NCBI GenBank assembly: GCA_030950765.1
Contig: JAUZQX010000122.1
Location: forward strand, 1 to 5,528
From: Ghiorsea sp.
GTDB taxonomy: Bacteria; Pseudomonadota; Zetaproteobacteria; Mariprofundales; Mariprofundaceae
Direction: 5' to 3'
DNA length: 5,528 bases
The notes under the pieces were generated by a model, which was given only the letters and a program-made list of their open reading frames with translations, ran no database searches and was not told the DNA's origin. Shown one piece after another: positions 1 through 5,528 of this stretch (positions within the stretch are counted from its first letter, which is position 1; each line of letters starts with the position of its first letter). The translations under genes and the position numbers were made by a program.

Positions 1-383
1 CTGTGTAACATGCGGAAATTGCCTGCAAGATCGAGGTATAACAACCAAGGTGTGCCAACCTCAGCTTGAGCGATGGTTTGAATCATGATGTCTTTGTTGG
101 GTACGGGAGCAGGGGATAATCTATGCACAATCACATGTGCAAAAATACCGCGCATTAAGAAATCAAACATGCCTGACTTGCCTTTTACTTTTAGACCTGT
201 TTCCTTGTCTTTGGACAAGCGAATATTTACCCAGTTACGGACTTCTTCCTTATCAGTAAGCTTGGCATCACCTTCTTTTAAATCTTCGCCAAACTCACAA
301 TCACGCCATGTTTTATCGTCTTGTAAACGCCATGCTTGATTACCAAGCAGTGATAAGGCATCCACTGAAAAAAATAGCTTCAT
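1..383 (-). CDS. Hypothetical protein coupled to rnd, C-terminus beyond the window
   Basis: I do not recognise this protein. The 127 visible codons begin MKLFFSVDALSLLGNQAW and run off the left edge with no stop. There is no signal peptide or membrane segment. Residues about 20-70 are highly charged (QDDKTW, GEDLKEGD, KLTDKEE, RLSKDKETG). They are followed by a more hydrophobic stretch with GMFDFLMRGIFAHVIVHR at about 71-88 and TPWLLYLDLAGNFRML at about 111-126, which suggests a small soluble mixed alpha/beta protein. The ATG start is well supported: AGGTGG lies 6 bases upstream and the ATG overlaps the rnd stop as ATGA, so translation is probably coupled to RNase D. Codon use resembles the neighbours. 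The reading frame is open throughout. No function is assigned; the operon position only hints at a role near RNA metabolism. Confidence 0.75.
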   Translation of the reverse strand, partial: MKLFFSVDALSLLGNQAWRLQDDKTWRDCEFGEDLKEGDAKLTDKEEVRNWVNIRLSKDKETGLKVKGKSGMFDFLMRGIFAHVIVHRLSPAPVPNKDIMIQTIAQAEVGTPWLLYLDLAGNFRMLH

Positions 384-1582
384 GTATTGCCACCTGTGTA
401 GTCATCAATTACGGGCAAACCTGTGTTGGGATTTAAGCGCAAACAAACCTCACCGCGCAAGAGTTGTAATAAAGCATTGCCTACCAACTCGGCGCGCCAG
501 CCTTTGAGGCAAGGTAAGTCAGGTACTTCATTGAACGGCTTGTTGCCCCAAGATGCTAGGGTGGAAAGCTCGGACTTGTTGGCAAGGATGGTGGATGAAA
601 TGCTGGCTTCATCGGCTTTGAGACGAAGTAGGGTGTCGAGTAATTCTAGGCGTAAATCTGTGCCTGATGTATTGCTTTTTCGTGATGAAAGTTTGGGTCT
701 ATCTTCTTCGGGGCAATCCATGCCTTTTTGCCAAAGCTTGAGCCATGTTTCACCAAAGCGGCGAATCACACCTTCATTCAAACCACGCATGCGTTTCATG
801 GTATCAATATTTAAACTGTCACGTTTGGCGATTTCAATTAGGGGTTCATCAGCAATTAAGCGGCGGCGCGGCATGTCACGTTTTTGCGCTTGCTCTTCAC
901 GCCAAATGGCAAGCTCTCTTAGAATCGCCAAATGTTTGGGTTTAAGTTTGTTTACACCTTTAACCCGCCAAAAAACTTCTTGTTTATCGATGTGGTAGGT
1001 ATCTGGGCTGGTTAAAACAGCTTGTTCTTCATCTAGCCATGTGCTGCGTTTTTTGGCTTGTAGTTCTTCTTTAAGCGCTTGGTAAATCGGCATCAAATAG
1101 ATAACATCATCGGCTGCATATTTCATTTGCTGGTTGGTCAGTGGGCGGCGAAGCCAATCACTGAACGATTCACCTTTGGCTAAAGCTTTTTTGGTGATGC
1201 GTTGCACCAAGTTGCCAAAACCAACTTGTTGACCATAACCAAGTAGGGCAGCGGCAACTTGGGTGTCAAACATGGGCAGCGGTAATGCGCCTGCGTGTTC
1301 CAAGATGATTTCTAGGTCCTGGCGACCAGCGTGGAACACTTTGAGGATATTGGGGTCGATAATAATATCCCAAAGTGGCTTTAAATCTTTGATGGCAACG
1401 GGGTCGATGATAAAAATGCCATCGTTACAGCCGATTTGCAGCAGGGCAAATTGAGGATAATAGGTCTTTTCGCGGTGAAATTCGGTGTCTACACACAAGA
1501 CTTTGGCTTGTTTTAACACTTCACATGCGGGAATAAGAGCTTGGGGTGTATCAATGAATTGGTAAGTTGAAGAATCAGTCAT
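380..1582 (-). CDS. rnd: Ribonuclease D
   Basis: RNase D is a cytoplasmic 3'-5' exoribonuclease of the DEDDy family that trims 3' ends of tRNA precursors and other small structured RNAs. Starting at ATG 1582 it is 400 residues; E. coli RNase D is about 375. All exonuclease motifs are present: Exo I VDTEFHRE near residues 31-38 (Asp and Glu ligands), Exo II FHAGRQDLE near 83-91 (Asp), and Exo III YAADD near 155-159 (Tyr and Asp of the YxxxD form). An HRDC domain follows at about 210-285 (LKPKHLAILRELAIWREEQA, RRRLIADEPL), then a second, weaker helical C-terminal domain to the end. ATG 1582 is preferred over GTG 1588 because AGG at 1591-1593 is 8 bases from the ATG but only 2 from the GTG; the GTG form would add two residues. 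The gene diverges from aspS and overlaps the next leftward gene by ATGA. The HAGRQD and GYGQQVGFG segments differ from the E. coli enzyme and look closer to alphaproteobacterial-type RNase D, from memory of the family. Confidence 0.95.
   Translation of the reverse strand: MTDSSTYQFIDTPQALIPACEVLKQAKVLCVDTEFHREKTYYPQFALLQIGCNDGIFIIDPVAIKDLKPLWDIIIDPNILKVFHAGRQDLEIILEHAGALPLPMFDTQVAAALLGYGQQVGFGNLVQRITKKALAKGESFSDWLRRPLTNQQMKYAADDVIYLMPIYQALKEELQAKKRSTWLDEEQAVLTSPDTYHIDKQEVFWRVKGVNKLKPKHLAILRELAIWREEQAQKRDMPRRRLIADEPLIEIAKRDSLNIDTMKRMRGLNEGVIRRFGETWLKLWQKGMDCPEEDRPKLSSRKSNTSGTDLRLELLDTLLRLKADEASISSTILANKSELSTLASWGNKPFNEVPDLPCLKGWRAELVGNALLQLLRGEVCLRLNPNTGLPVIDDYTGGNT
390..395 (-). promoter_or_regulatory. 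Ribosome binding site AGGTGG inside the end of rnd
   Basis: On the minus strand AGGTGG lies 6 bases before the ATG at 383. It sits within the last codons of rnd (encoding ...Thr-Gly-Gly-Asn-Thr), so ribosomes finishing rnd would be placed at the next start. This supports the chosen start of the downstream gene. Confidence 0.6.
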
Positions 1583-1601
1583 GGGCACAGCCTAGTCAGA
1601 G

Positions 1602-1632
1602 ATTAGACAAAAGTCAGCTTGCAGTCAGGCAA
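1602..1632 (-). promoter_or_regulatory. Candidate sigma-70 promoter for rnd
   Basis: On the minus strand TCTAAT at 1607-1602 matches the -10 consensus at five of six positions. TTGCCT at 1632-1627 matches the -35 consensus at four of six. The 19-base spacer is longer than the usual 17. CTGACT gives an alternative -35 with a 15-base spacer. The -10 lies about 20 bases before the rnd start codon, implying a very short leader. The placement fits, but this is pattern matching only. I found no equally good pair for aspS on the plus strand in the same spacer. Confidence 0.3.
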
Positions 1633-1680
1633 GGCATTGTTAGGTTGCGGTGCATTAGATTTTGAAGTGGTTTGATTATT

Positions 1681-1684
1681 GGAG
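1681..1684 (+). promoter_or_regulatory. Ribosome binding site GGAG for aspS
   Basis: GGAG lies 8 bases before the ATG at 1693. It decides the start: an upstream in-frame TTG at 1672 would place this site inside the coding region and add seven residues not expected in the family. Confidence 0.65.
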
Positions 1685-1692
1685 TATTGGTT

Positions 1693-3498
1693 ATGACGGT
1701 TCGCACCCATAAGCGCACATATTGTGGCGATTTTCGCAAGTCTCATTTGGGACAACAAGTTAAACTTTCAGGTTGGGTTGAGACCAACCGTGACCACGGT
1801 GGTGTGATTTTCTTAGATATTCGTGACCGCTCAGGGCTGGTGCAAGTCGTTGCTCATCCTGACACTCCAGAGATGCATAAACTTGGACACTCTATGCGCC
1901 AACAAGATGTGATTGAAGTGTTTGGGGAAGTGATTGCCCGTGATGATGCGGTTATTAACACCAAATTGGCGACAGGTGAAGTTGAAATCAAGATTTCCCA
2001 ATTGATTGTGTTGAATCGTGCAGAAACACCGCCATTTTCTATTGATGATGATTGTAACGCAGGTGAGCAACATCGTTTGGAATACCGTTATCTGGACTTG
2101 CGTCGTCCGAAAATGCAACGCAACTTGATGTTGCGTCATAAAGTGACCCATGCCGCACGCAACTATTTGGATTCACAAGACTTCTTGGATGTGGAAACAC
2201 CAATTTTGAACAAATCTACACCTGAAGGTGCGCGTGATTATCTTGTGCCTTCGCGTGTATATCCAGGTTCATTTTATGCATTGCCGCAAAGCCCGCAGTT
2301 GTTTAAACAATTGTTGATGGTGGCGGGTATGGACAGATATTACCAAGTGGCACGTTGTTTCCGTGATGAAGATTTAAGAGCAGACCGCCAACCTGAATTT
2401 ACCCAAATTGATTTGGAAATGTCATTTGTAAATCAAGATGATGTGATGGAAAAAGCGGAAGGCTTGATTTGTGCCATGTTTGAAGCAGGTATGGGTGAGC
2501 AGTTGCAAGCACCATTCCCTCGCATGACCTATGCCGATGCGATGGATAAATATGGTTTAGACCGCCCAGATGTGCGCTTTGGCTTAGAGCATATTGATGT
2601 GACAGACTTGATGAAATCGGTTGATTTTAAAGTGTTTTCAGGCCCCGCCAACAATGGTGGTTTGGTCAAAGTGATTCGTGTGCCTGATGGTTGCTCGAAG
2701 TTGAGCCGCAAGAAAATTGATAACTACACCAAGTTTGTATCCATTTATGGTGCGCGTGGTTTGGCATACATCAAAGTGAACGATAAAGATGATATTCCGA
2801 ATGGTTTACAATCACCGATTGTGAAGAACTTGTCGGAAGATGTGCTCAAAGCATTGCTTGAGAAAACACAAGCAGAAAATGGTGATTTGTTGTTCTTTGG
2901 CGCAGACACCAAAGATGTGGTGAACAATGCACTGGGTTATTTGCGTGTGGAACTGGGTAAAGACCTTGGGTTATTTGATGAAAAAACCAATAACTTTGTT
3001 TGGGTTGTAGATTTTCCTATGTTTGAATGGGATAGTGAAAACAAACGTTTGCAAGCTTTACACCACCCGTTTACCGCACCTTACGATGAAGATTTGGATA
3101 AATTGGAAAGTGCGCCACTTGAAATGCGTTCGCAAGCTTATGATTTGGTGTGGAATGGCACTGAAATCGGCGGTGGTTCGATTCGTATTCATAAAACAGA
3201 CGTGCAAGCGCGTGTACTTAAAGCATTGGGTATCTCCGATGAAGAAGCCAACGATAAGTTTGGCTTCTTGCTCAAAGCTTTGGAATATGGTGCGCCGCCG
3301 CATGGTGGGCTGGCATTTGGTTTAGACCGTGTGTTGTCACTCATGGTGGGTGCAGAGTCGATTCGTGATGTGATTGCCTTCCCTAAAACGCAAAAAGCAG
3401 CTGACCCTATGGCGGAATCACCATCTGAAGTGGGTGATATGCAGTGGAAGGAGTTGGGTTTACGCAAACGTCGCACCCAAATTGATACGGAATCGTAA
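1693..3498 (+). CDS. aspS: Aspartyl-tRNA synthetase, bacterial type, possibly non-discriminating
   Basis: AspRS is a cytoplasmic class IIb synthetase that ATP-dependently attaches aspartate to tRNA-Asp. At 601 residues it is slightly longer than the E. coli enzyme (590) and appears complete. The OB-fold anticodon-binding domain covers about 1-110 (GDFRKSHLGQQVKLSGWVE). The catalytic core shows YRYLDLRRP at 131-139, TPEGARDYLVPSR at 176-188, PQSPQLFKQ at 198-206, motif 2 FRDEDLRADRQPEFTQID at 223-240, HHPF at 457-460 and motif 3 GLAFGLDR at 539-546 with Arg546. The bacterial GAD insertion covers roughly 290-425. Position 35 is His, in NRDHGGVIF, where discriminating E. coli AspRS has Leu30; Ala86 lies where E. 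coli has Lys81. Known work on Pseudomonas aeruginosa AspRS ties His and Gly at these sites to also charging tRNA-Asn, which requires the GatCAB amidotransferase. Dual specificity is therefore inferred, not shown. It is the first gene of the rightward unit, 11 bases from the lipoprotein gene. Confidence 0.97.
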   Translation: MTVRTHKRTYCGDFRKSHLGQQVKLSGWVETNRDHGGVIFLDIRDRSGLVQVVAHPDTPEMHKLGHSMRQQDVIEVFGEVIARDDAVINTKLATGEVEIKISQLIVLNRAETPPFSIDDDCNAGEQHRLEYRYLDLRRPKMQRNLMLRHKVTHAARNYLDSQDFLDVETPILNKSTPEGARDYLVPSRVYPGSFYALPQSPQLFKQLLMVAGMDRYYQVARCFRDEDLRADRQPEFTQIDLEMSFVNQDDVMEKAEGLICAMFEAGMGEQLQAPFPRMTYADAMDKYGLDRPDVRFGLEHIDVTDLMKSVDFKVFSGPANNGGLVKVIRVPDGCSKLSRKKIDNYTKFVSIYGARGLAYIKVNDKDDIPNGLQSPIVKNLSEDVLKALLEKTQAENGDLLFFGADTKDVVNNALGYLRVELGKDLGLFDEKTNNFVWVVDFPMFEWDSENKRLQALHHPFTAPYDEDLDKLESAPLEMRSQAYDLVWNGTEIGGGSIRIHKTDVQARVLKALGISDEEANDKFGFLLKALEYGAPPHGGLAFGLDRVLSLMVGAESIRDVIAFPKTQKAADPMAESPSEVGDMQWKELGLRKRRTQIDTES

Positions 3499-3502
3499 AG
3501 GA
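3499..3502 (+). promoter_or_regulatory. Ribosome binding site AGGA supporting a TTG start
   Basis: AGGA immediately follows the aspS stop codon and lies 7 bases before TTG 3510. The next candidate start, ATG 3546, has only an AGGG three bases upstream, which is too close. The spacing therefore favours TTG initiation for the lipoprotein gene. Confidence 0.5.
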
Positions 3503-3509
3503 TAACGTA

Positions 3510-3830
3510 TTGACAGCGCAGCATAAACATAGAACTCTAGGGCTTATGATACGTACCCTAATGATTTCTTGTTTGTTGTTGGTGCTAGCATCTTGTGCCA
3601 GTAAACCACCTGTACAAGCCATGGCAGAAGCACGGGCGGCTGTGCAGTCGGTTCGGGTATTGTATGTGGGTGAAGAAGCGCAACAACAAAAGTCTTACCA
3701 ACACTACCAAAGTGCAGAGCAGTCTTTGCTTGAGGCAACACAAGCTTTGGATGAAAAACGTTATGAGCTTGCCAAAAGAAAGGCAAGGGAAGCCAAACGA
3801 CAGGCACGGTTAGCCGCAAAACTTAAGTGA
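3510..3830 (+). CDS. Small helical lipoprotein, DUF4398-like
   Basis: This is a predicted envelope lipoprotein of 106 residues, about 78 after processing. The signal peptide has a basic n-region (HKHR, later R15), a hydrophobic core LMISCLLLVL at 17-26, and the lipobox Leu26-Ala27-Ser28-Cys29; Cys29 would be lipidated. Ala at +2 is not the inner-membrane retention residue Asp, so Lol sorting to the outer membrane is likely. The mature part is almost entirely helix-forming and Ala/Gln/Glu-rich. The layout of an early AEARAAV, a middle SAEQSLLEATQAL and a late YELAKRKAREAKRQARLA resembles DUF4398 lipoproteins, a resemblance judged by eye. The last 20 residues are very basic and the protein ends in Lys. 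TTG 3510 is chosen from its Shine-Dalgarno site; ATG 3546 (13th codon) would leave a shorter but still workable signal peptide. It lies 11 bases after aspS, so it is probably cotranscribed. Its function is unknown. Confidence 0.85.
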   Translation: MTAQHKHRTLGLMIRTLMISCLLLVLASCASKPPVQAMAEARAAVQSVRVLYVGEEAQQQKSYQHYQSAEQSLLEATQALDEKRYELAKRKAREAKRQARLAAKLK

Positions 3831-3869
3831 ATCTTGCTTTGATGCTGTGTTGTAAAGGGGCAAAACACG

Positions 3870-4736
3870 ATGAATGAACATACACAGGCTGGGGAAGATA
3901 CTGACGTGAATGAACAAGATGTTTTGCAAAACACGGATTACCCCGAAGTTTATTTTTTTCAACATGAAGATAGCCATGCAGGCGAAGCTGTGCGAGAAAT
4001 GTTTGATGCTGTGGTGCGTCATACATATGCCGATAAACGTCATATCAATTGGTTGATTTGTACGCCCGACACAACTACGGATTCAGCTATATTAGGTTTT
4101 GATATTGAGCAGGCTCAGGGTCATACAGGCTCAGTGATGTGCTCAGGCATTGTTTTATTTCAACATTTGGGCTGGGGTGAGGCTGCACAAACATTACATG
4201 AAGTTATGTTTTTGTTGTTAAAAGAGCAGCCACCTGAAGATATTGTCGTGCGTGGGATGACTGGGCAAGTAGCTTCAATTGAATATTATGCTGCGGTCAT
4301 CAATGCCTTGGCGAATGAAGATAAGGCTGAGTCTCATGATGAATTTACCGACACCTTGCATGATGTTTTTGATGCCAGTGCAGAAAAAACCTCTGAATTT
4401 GCGCATGTTGCCATGGAAAAAGCGCGTGAGCAGGGTGAAAAGATTAAAACCTTTGTTGGCAATGACTTTTCAAGGGTTGCCAAAGAAAAATTAAACCCTT
4501 CACGTTTGGGTGCAGGTGCATTGGCATCTATGTCCAAATTGATGCATGTGACTGGTGTTGCATTATCTAAGTTTGCCGATAAAGCTGATAATGCCTTAAC
4601 GTGTAAATCAGGTGAAATAACCAGCGCTGGGCGTTTGGAATGCAAAGCATGCGGTTATGAAATGCACTTTAAGAAAACTGGGCGTATCCCACCGTGTCCA
4701 AAATGTCATAAAACAGAATTTAAGAAAGGTTATTAA
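3870..4736 (+). CDS. Two-part protein with C-terminal zinc ribbon, DUF1451/YbeL-like tail
   Basis: The protein has 288 residues, no signal peptide and no membrane segment, so it is probably cytoplasmic. Three parts are visible. After an acidic N-terminus (1-22), residues about 24-150 look like a folded alpha/beta domain (PEVYFFQHEDSH, INWLICTPDT, SGIVLFQHLGWGEA, EDIVVRGMTGQVASIEYYAA) that I do not recognise. Residues about 155-245 are a charged, amphipathic helical stretch (AMEKAREQGEKIKTFVG, LSKFADKADNAL). The C-terminus is a zinc ribbon with ligands Cys258, Cys261, Cys276 and Cys279, preceded by GEITSAGRLEC and ending PPCPKCHKTEFKKGY. That tail closely resembles the DUF1451 family, including E. 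coli YbeL, whose role is not established. The start has AAGGGG 9 bases upstream. The gene lies 39 bases after the lipoprotein and 45 before dapE, on the same strand, with no terminator seen. Binding to a nucleic acid or protein partner through the ribbon is possible but not shown. Confidence 0.9.
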   Translation: MNEHTQAGEDTDVNEQDVLQNTDYPEVYFFQHEDSHAGEAVREMFDAVVRHTYADKRHINWLICTPDTTTDSAILGFDIEQAQGHTGSVMCSGIVLFQHLGWGEAAQTLHEVMFLLLKEQPPEDIVVRGMTGQVASIEYYAAVINALANEDKAESHDEFTDTLHDVFDASAEKTSEFAHVAMEKAREQGEKIKTFVGNDFSRVAKEKLNPSRLGAGALASMSKLMHVTGVALSKFADKADNALTCKSGEITSAGRLECKACGYEMHFKKTGRIPPCPKCHKTEFKKGY

Positions 4737-4781
4737 CATCAAGTGCATGTTCAGGCAAATGCATGATAGGGCTATAAACGA

Positions 4782-5528
4782 ATGAGAGTAGAACAAGATA
4801 AAATATCGTGTGCTTTGAATTTGGCAATCAAATTGATGAAGCGTAAATCACCCACACCTGAAGATGCAGGCTGCCAGAATTATATTGGTAAAACATTAGC
4901 TCCATTGGGGTTTGTGCAAGTATCTGTAGATGTAAATGGCATCACCAATTCAATTTATACACGTGAAGGTGAACTTTCAGGTGTATTGGCTTTTGCGGGG
5001 CATACGGATGTTGTACCTACAGGGCCTGTAGAGGCATGGGATTATCCGCCTTTTGATGCTGTGGTTAAAGATGGTGTATTACATGGTCGTGGTGCGCAGG
5101 ATATGAAGGGTGGCATTGCTTGCTGGATGGCGGCTGTGATGCAGCTGTGTGCTACATTTGAACCATTGCCGACTATTCAAATATTGATTACATCCGATGA
5201 AGAAGGTGACTCCATTGATGGTACTGTTCGTATCGTCGAATATTTACAAAATCAAGATAAATTGCCCGATGCGGTGATTGTGGGCGAACCATCAAGCGCC
5301 AAAAAAGTAGGGGATACGATTCGTCGTGGTCGCCGTGGCGTGGTGCAAGTTGCCCTAACATTTAATGGCAAACAAGGGCATTCGGCATACCCTGATGATG
5401 CAGACAATGCGATTCATCAAGCTGTGCAACCGTTAGCCAAGATTGCTGGGATAGATTGGGGTGAAGCTGTGGATGGTTTTCCCGCAACCACATGTCAAAT
5501 TACCAATTTGAATGCGGGCACTGGGGCA
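4782..5528 (+). CDS. dapE: Succinyl-diaminopimelate desuccinylase, N-terminal part
   Basis: DapE hydrolyses N-succinyl-L,L-diaminopimelate to L,L-diaminopimelate and succinate, a cytoplasmic step supplying lysine and the meso-diaminopimelate of peptidoglycan. The window holds 249 codons of a family usually about 375 long; the frame is open to the right edge. Di-zinc M20 peptidase features are intact: GHTDVVPTG with His74 and Asp76, GRGAQDMKGG with bridging Asp107, TSDEEGDS with catalytic Glu140 and metal-ligand Glu141, and VGEPSSAKKVGD with Glu169. GRRGVVQV and GKQGHSAYP at about 183-204 begin the dimerisation lid domain, and the visible end NLNAGTGA matches the NxHAGTG-type segment of known DapE. 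The start ATG has AGGG 10 bases upstream, and an in-frame TAG at 4767 rules out a longer form. GRGAQDMKG has Gln where the familiar sequences have Ala, a conservative-looking change outside the metal ligands. The related ArgE enzyme is less likely given the GEPSSAK and DEEG context. Confidence 0.95.
   Translation, partial: MRVEQDKISCALNLAIKLMKRKSPTPEDAGCQNYIGKTLAPLGFVQVSVDVNGITNSIYTREGELSGVLAFAGHTDVVPTGPVEAWDYPPFDAVVKDGVLHGRGAQDMKGGIACWMAAVMQLCATFEPLPTIQILITSDEEGDSIDGTVRIVEYLQNQDKLPDAVIVGEPSSAKKVGDTIRRGRRGVVQVALTFNGKQGHSAYPDDADNAIHQAVQPLAKIAGIDWGEAVDGFPATTCQITNLNAGTGA

Noticed and set aside
85..339. Plus-strand open frame opposite the partial left-end gene
   Set aside because: The minus-strand frame is open across the whole region with a strong ribosome site and rnd coupling. 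The plus-strand product is Ser/Pro-rich and has no supporting signals.
423..998. Long plus-strand open frame (191 codons) opposite rnd
   Set aside because: It lies entirely antisense to clearly coding RNase D and its product is low-complexity Ser/Arg-rich with no recognisable motif. No ribosome site was noted. It is a shadow of the real gene.
1583..1588. GTG start for rnd two codons upstream
   Set aside because: The AGG at 1591-1593 is only 2 bases from the GTG but 8 from the ATG at 1582. The difference is two residues and remains slightly uncertain.
1637..1661. Plus-strand promoter for aspS from TTGTTA and TAGATT
   Set aside because: The hexamer spacing is about 13 bases, too short, and other pairings are weak. 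No promoter was called for aspS.
1672..1692. Longer AspRS start at TTG 1672
   Set aside because: GGAG at 1681-1684 fits ATG 1693 at 8 bases and would lie inside the longer frame. The family N-terminus begins close to the ATG.
3189..3622. Minus-strand open frames over the end of aspS and the lipoprotein start
   Set aside because: They are antisense to AspRS motif 3 and to a lipobox protein with its own ribosome site. Their products show nothing recognisable.
4744..4764. Inverted repeat TGCAT / ATGCA between the zinc-ribbon gene and dapE as a terminator
   Set aside because: The stem is only 5 weak pairs with a 10-base loop and no T-run follows. It is more likely chance in a short spacer that also holds the dapE ribosome site.

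Overview
The window looks like ordinary chromosomal DNA from a Gram-negative proteobacterium. The evidence is Shine-Dalgarno-led genes, a bacterial-type aspartyl-tRNA synthetase with the GAD insertion, a two-part RNase D, a lipobox lipoprotein and a proteobacterial-type DapE. Base composition is moderately AT-leaning by eye and uniform, with no insertion sequence, phage gene, CRISPR array, tRNA or rRNA. The lineage is not fixed by the sequence. Parts of RNase D (HAGRQD, then GYGQQVGFG) read more like alphaproteobacterial-type enzymes than the E. coli one, while AspRS and DapE look gamma-like. A deep-branching proteobacterial group such as the Zetaproteobacteria would fit, but that is a guess.

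The layout is two divergent transcription units around a 110-base spacer (1583-1692). Leftward runs rnd (RNase D, 380-1582), followed through an ATGA stop/start overlap by an unrecognised gene whose C-terminus lies outside the window (1-383). Rightward runs aspS (1693-3498), a small lipoprotein (3510-3830, TTG start 11 bases after aspS), a two-part zinc-ribbon protein (3870-4736), and the first 249 codons of dapE (4782 to the window end). The rightward gaps are 11, 39 and 45 bases with no convincing terminator, so the four genes may be one operon.

The leftward unit concerns stable-RNA processing. The rightward unit joins aspartate charging of tRNA, an envelope lipoprotein, an uncharacterised zinc protein and the last-but-one step of meso-diaminopimelate/lysine synthesis. 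No feature demonstrates a new system. The most worthwhile leads are a His at the AspRS position linked to non-discriminating (Asp/Asn) charging, an uncharacterised N-terminal domain on the zinc-ribbon protein, the unknown gene overlapped with rnd, and a short helical lipoprotein ending in lysine next to dapE.
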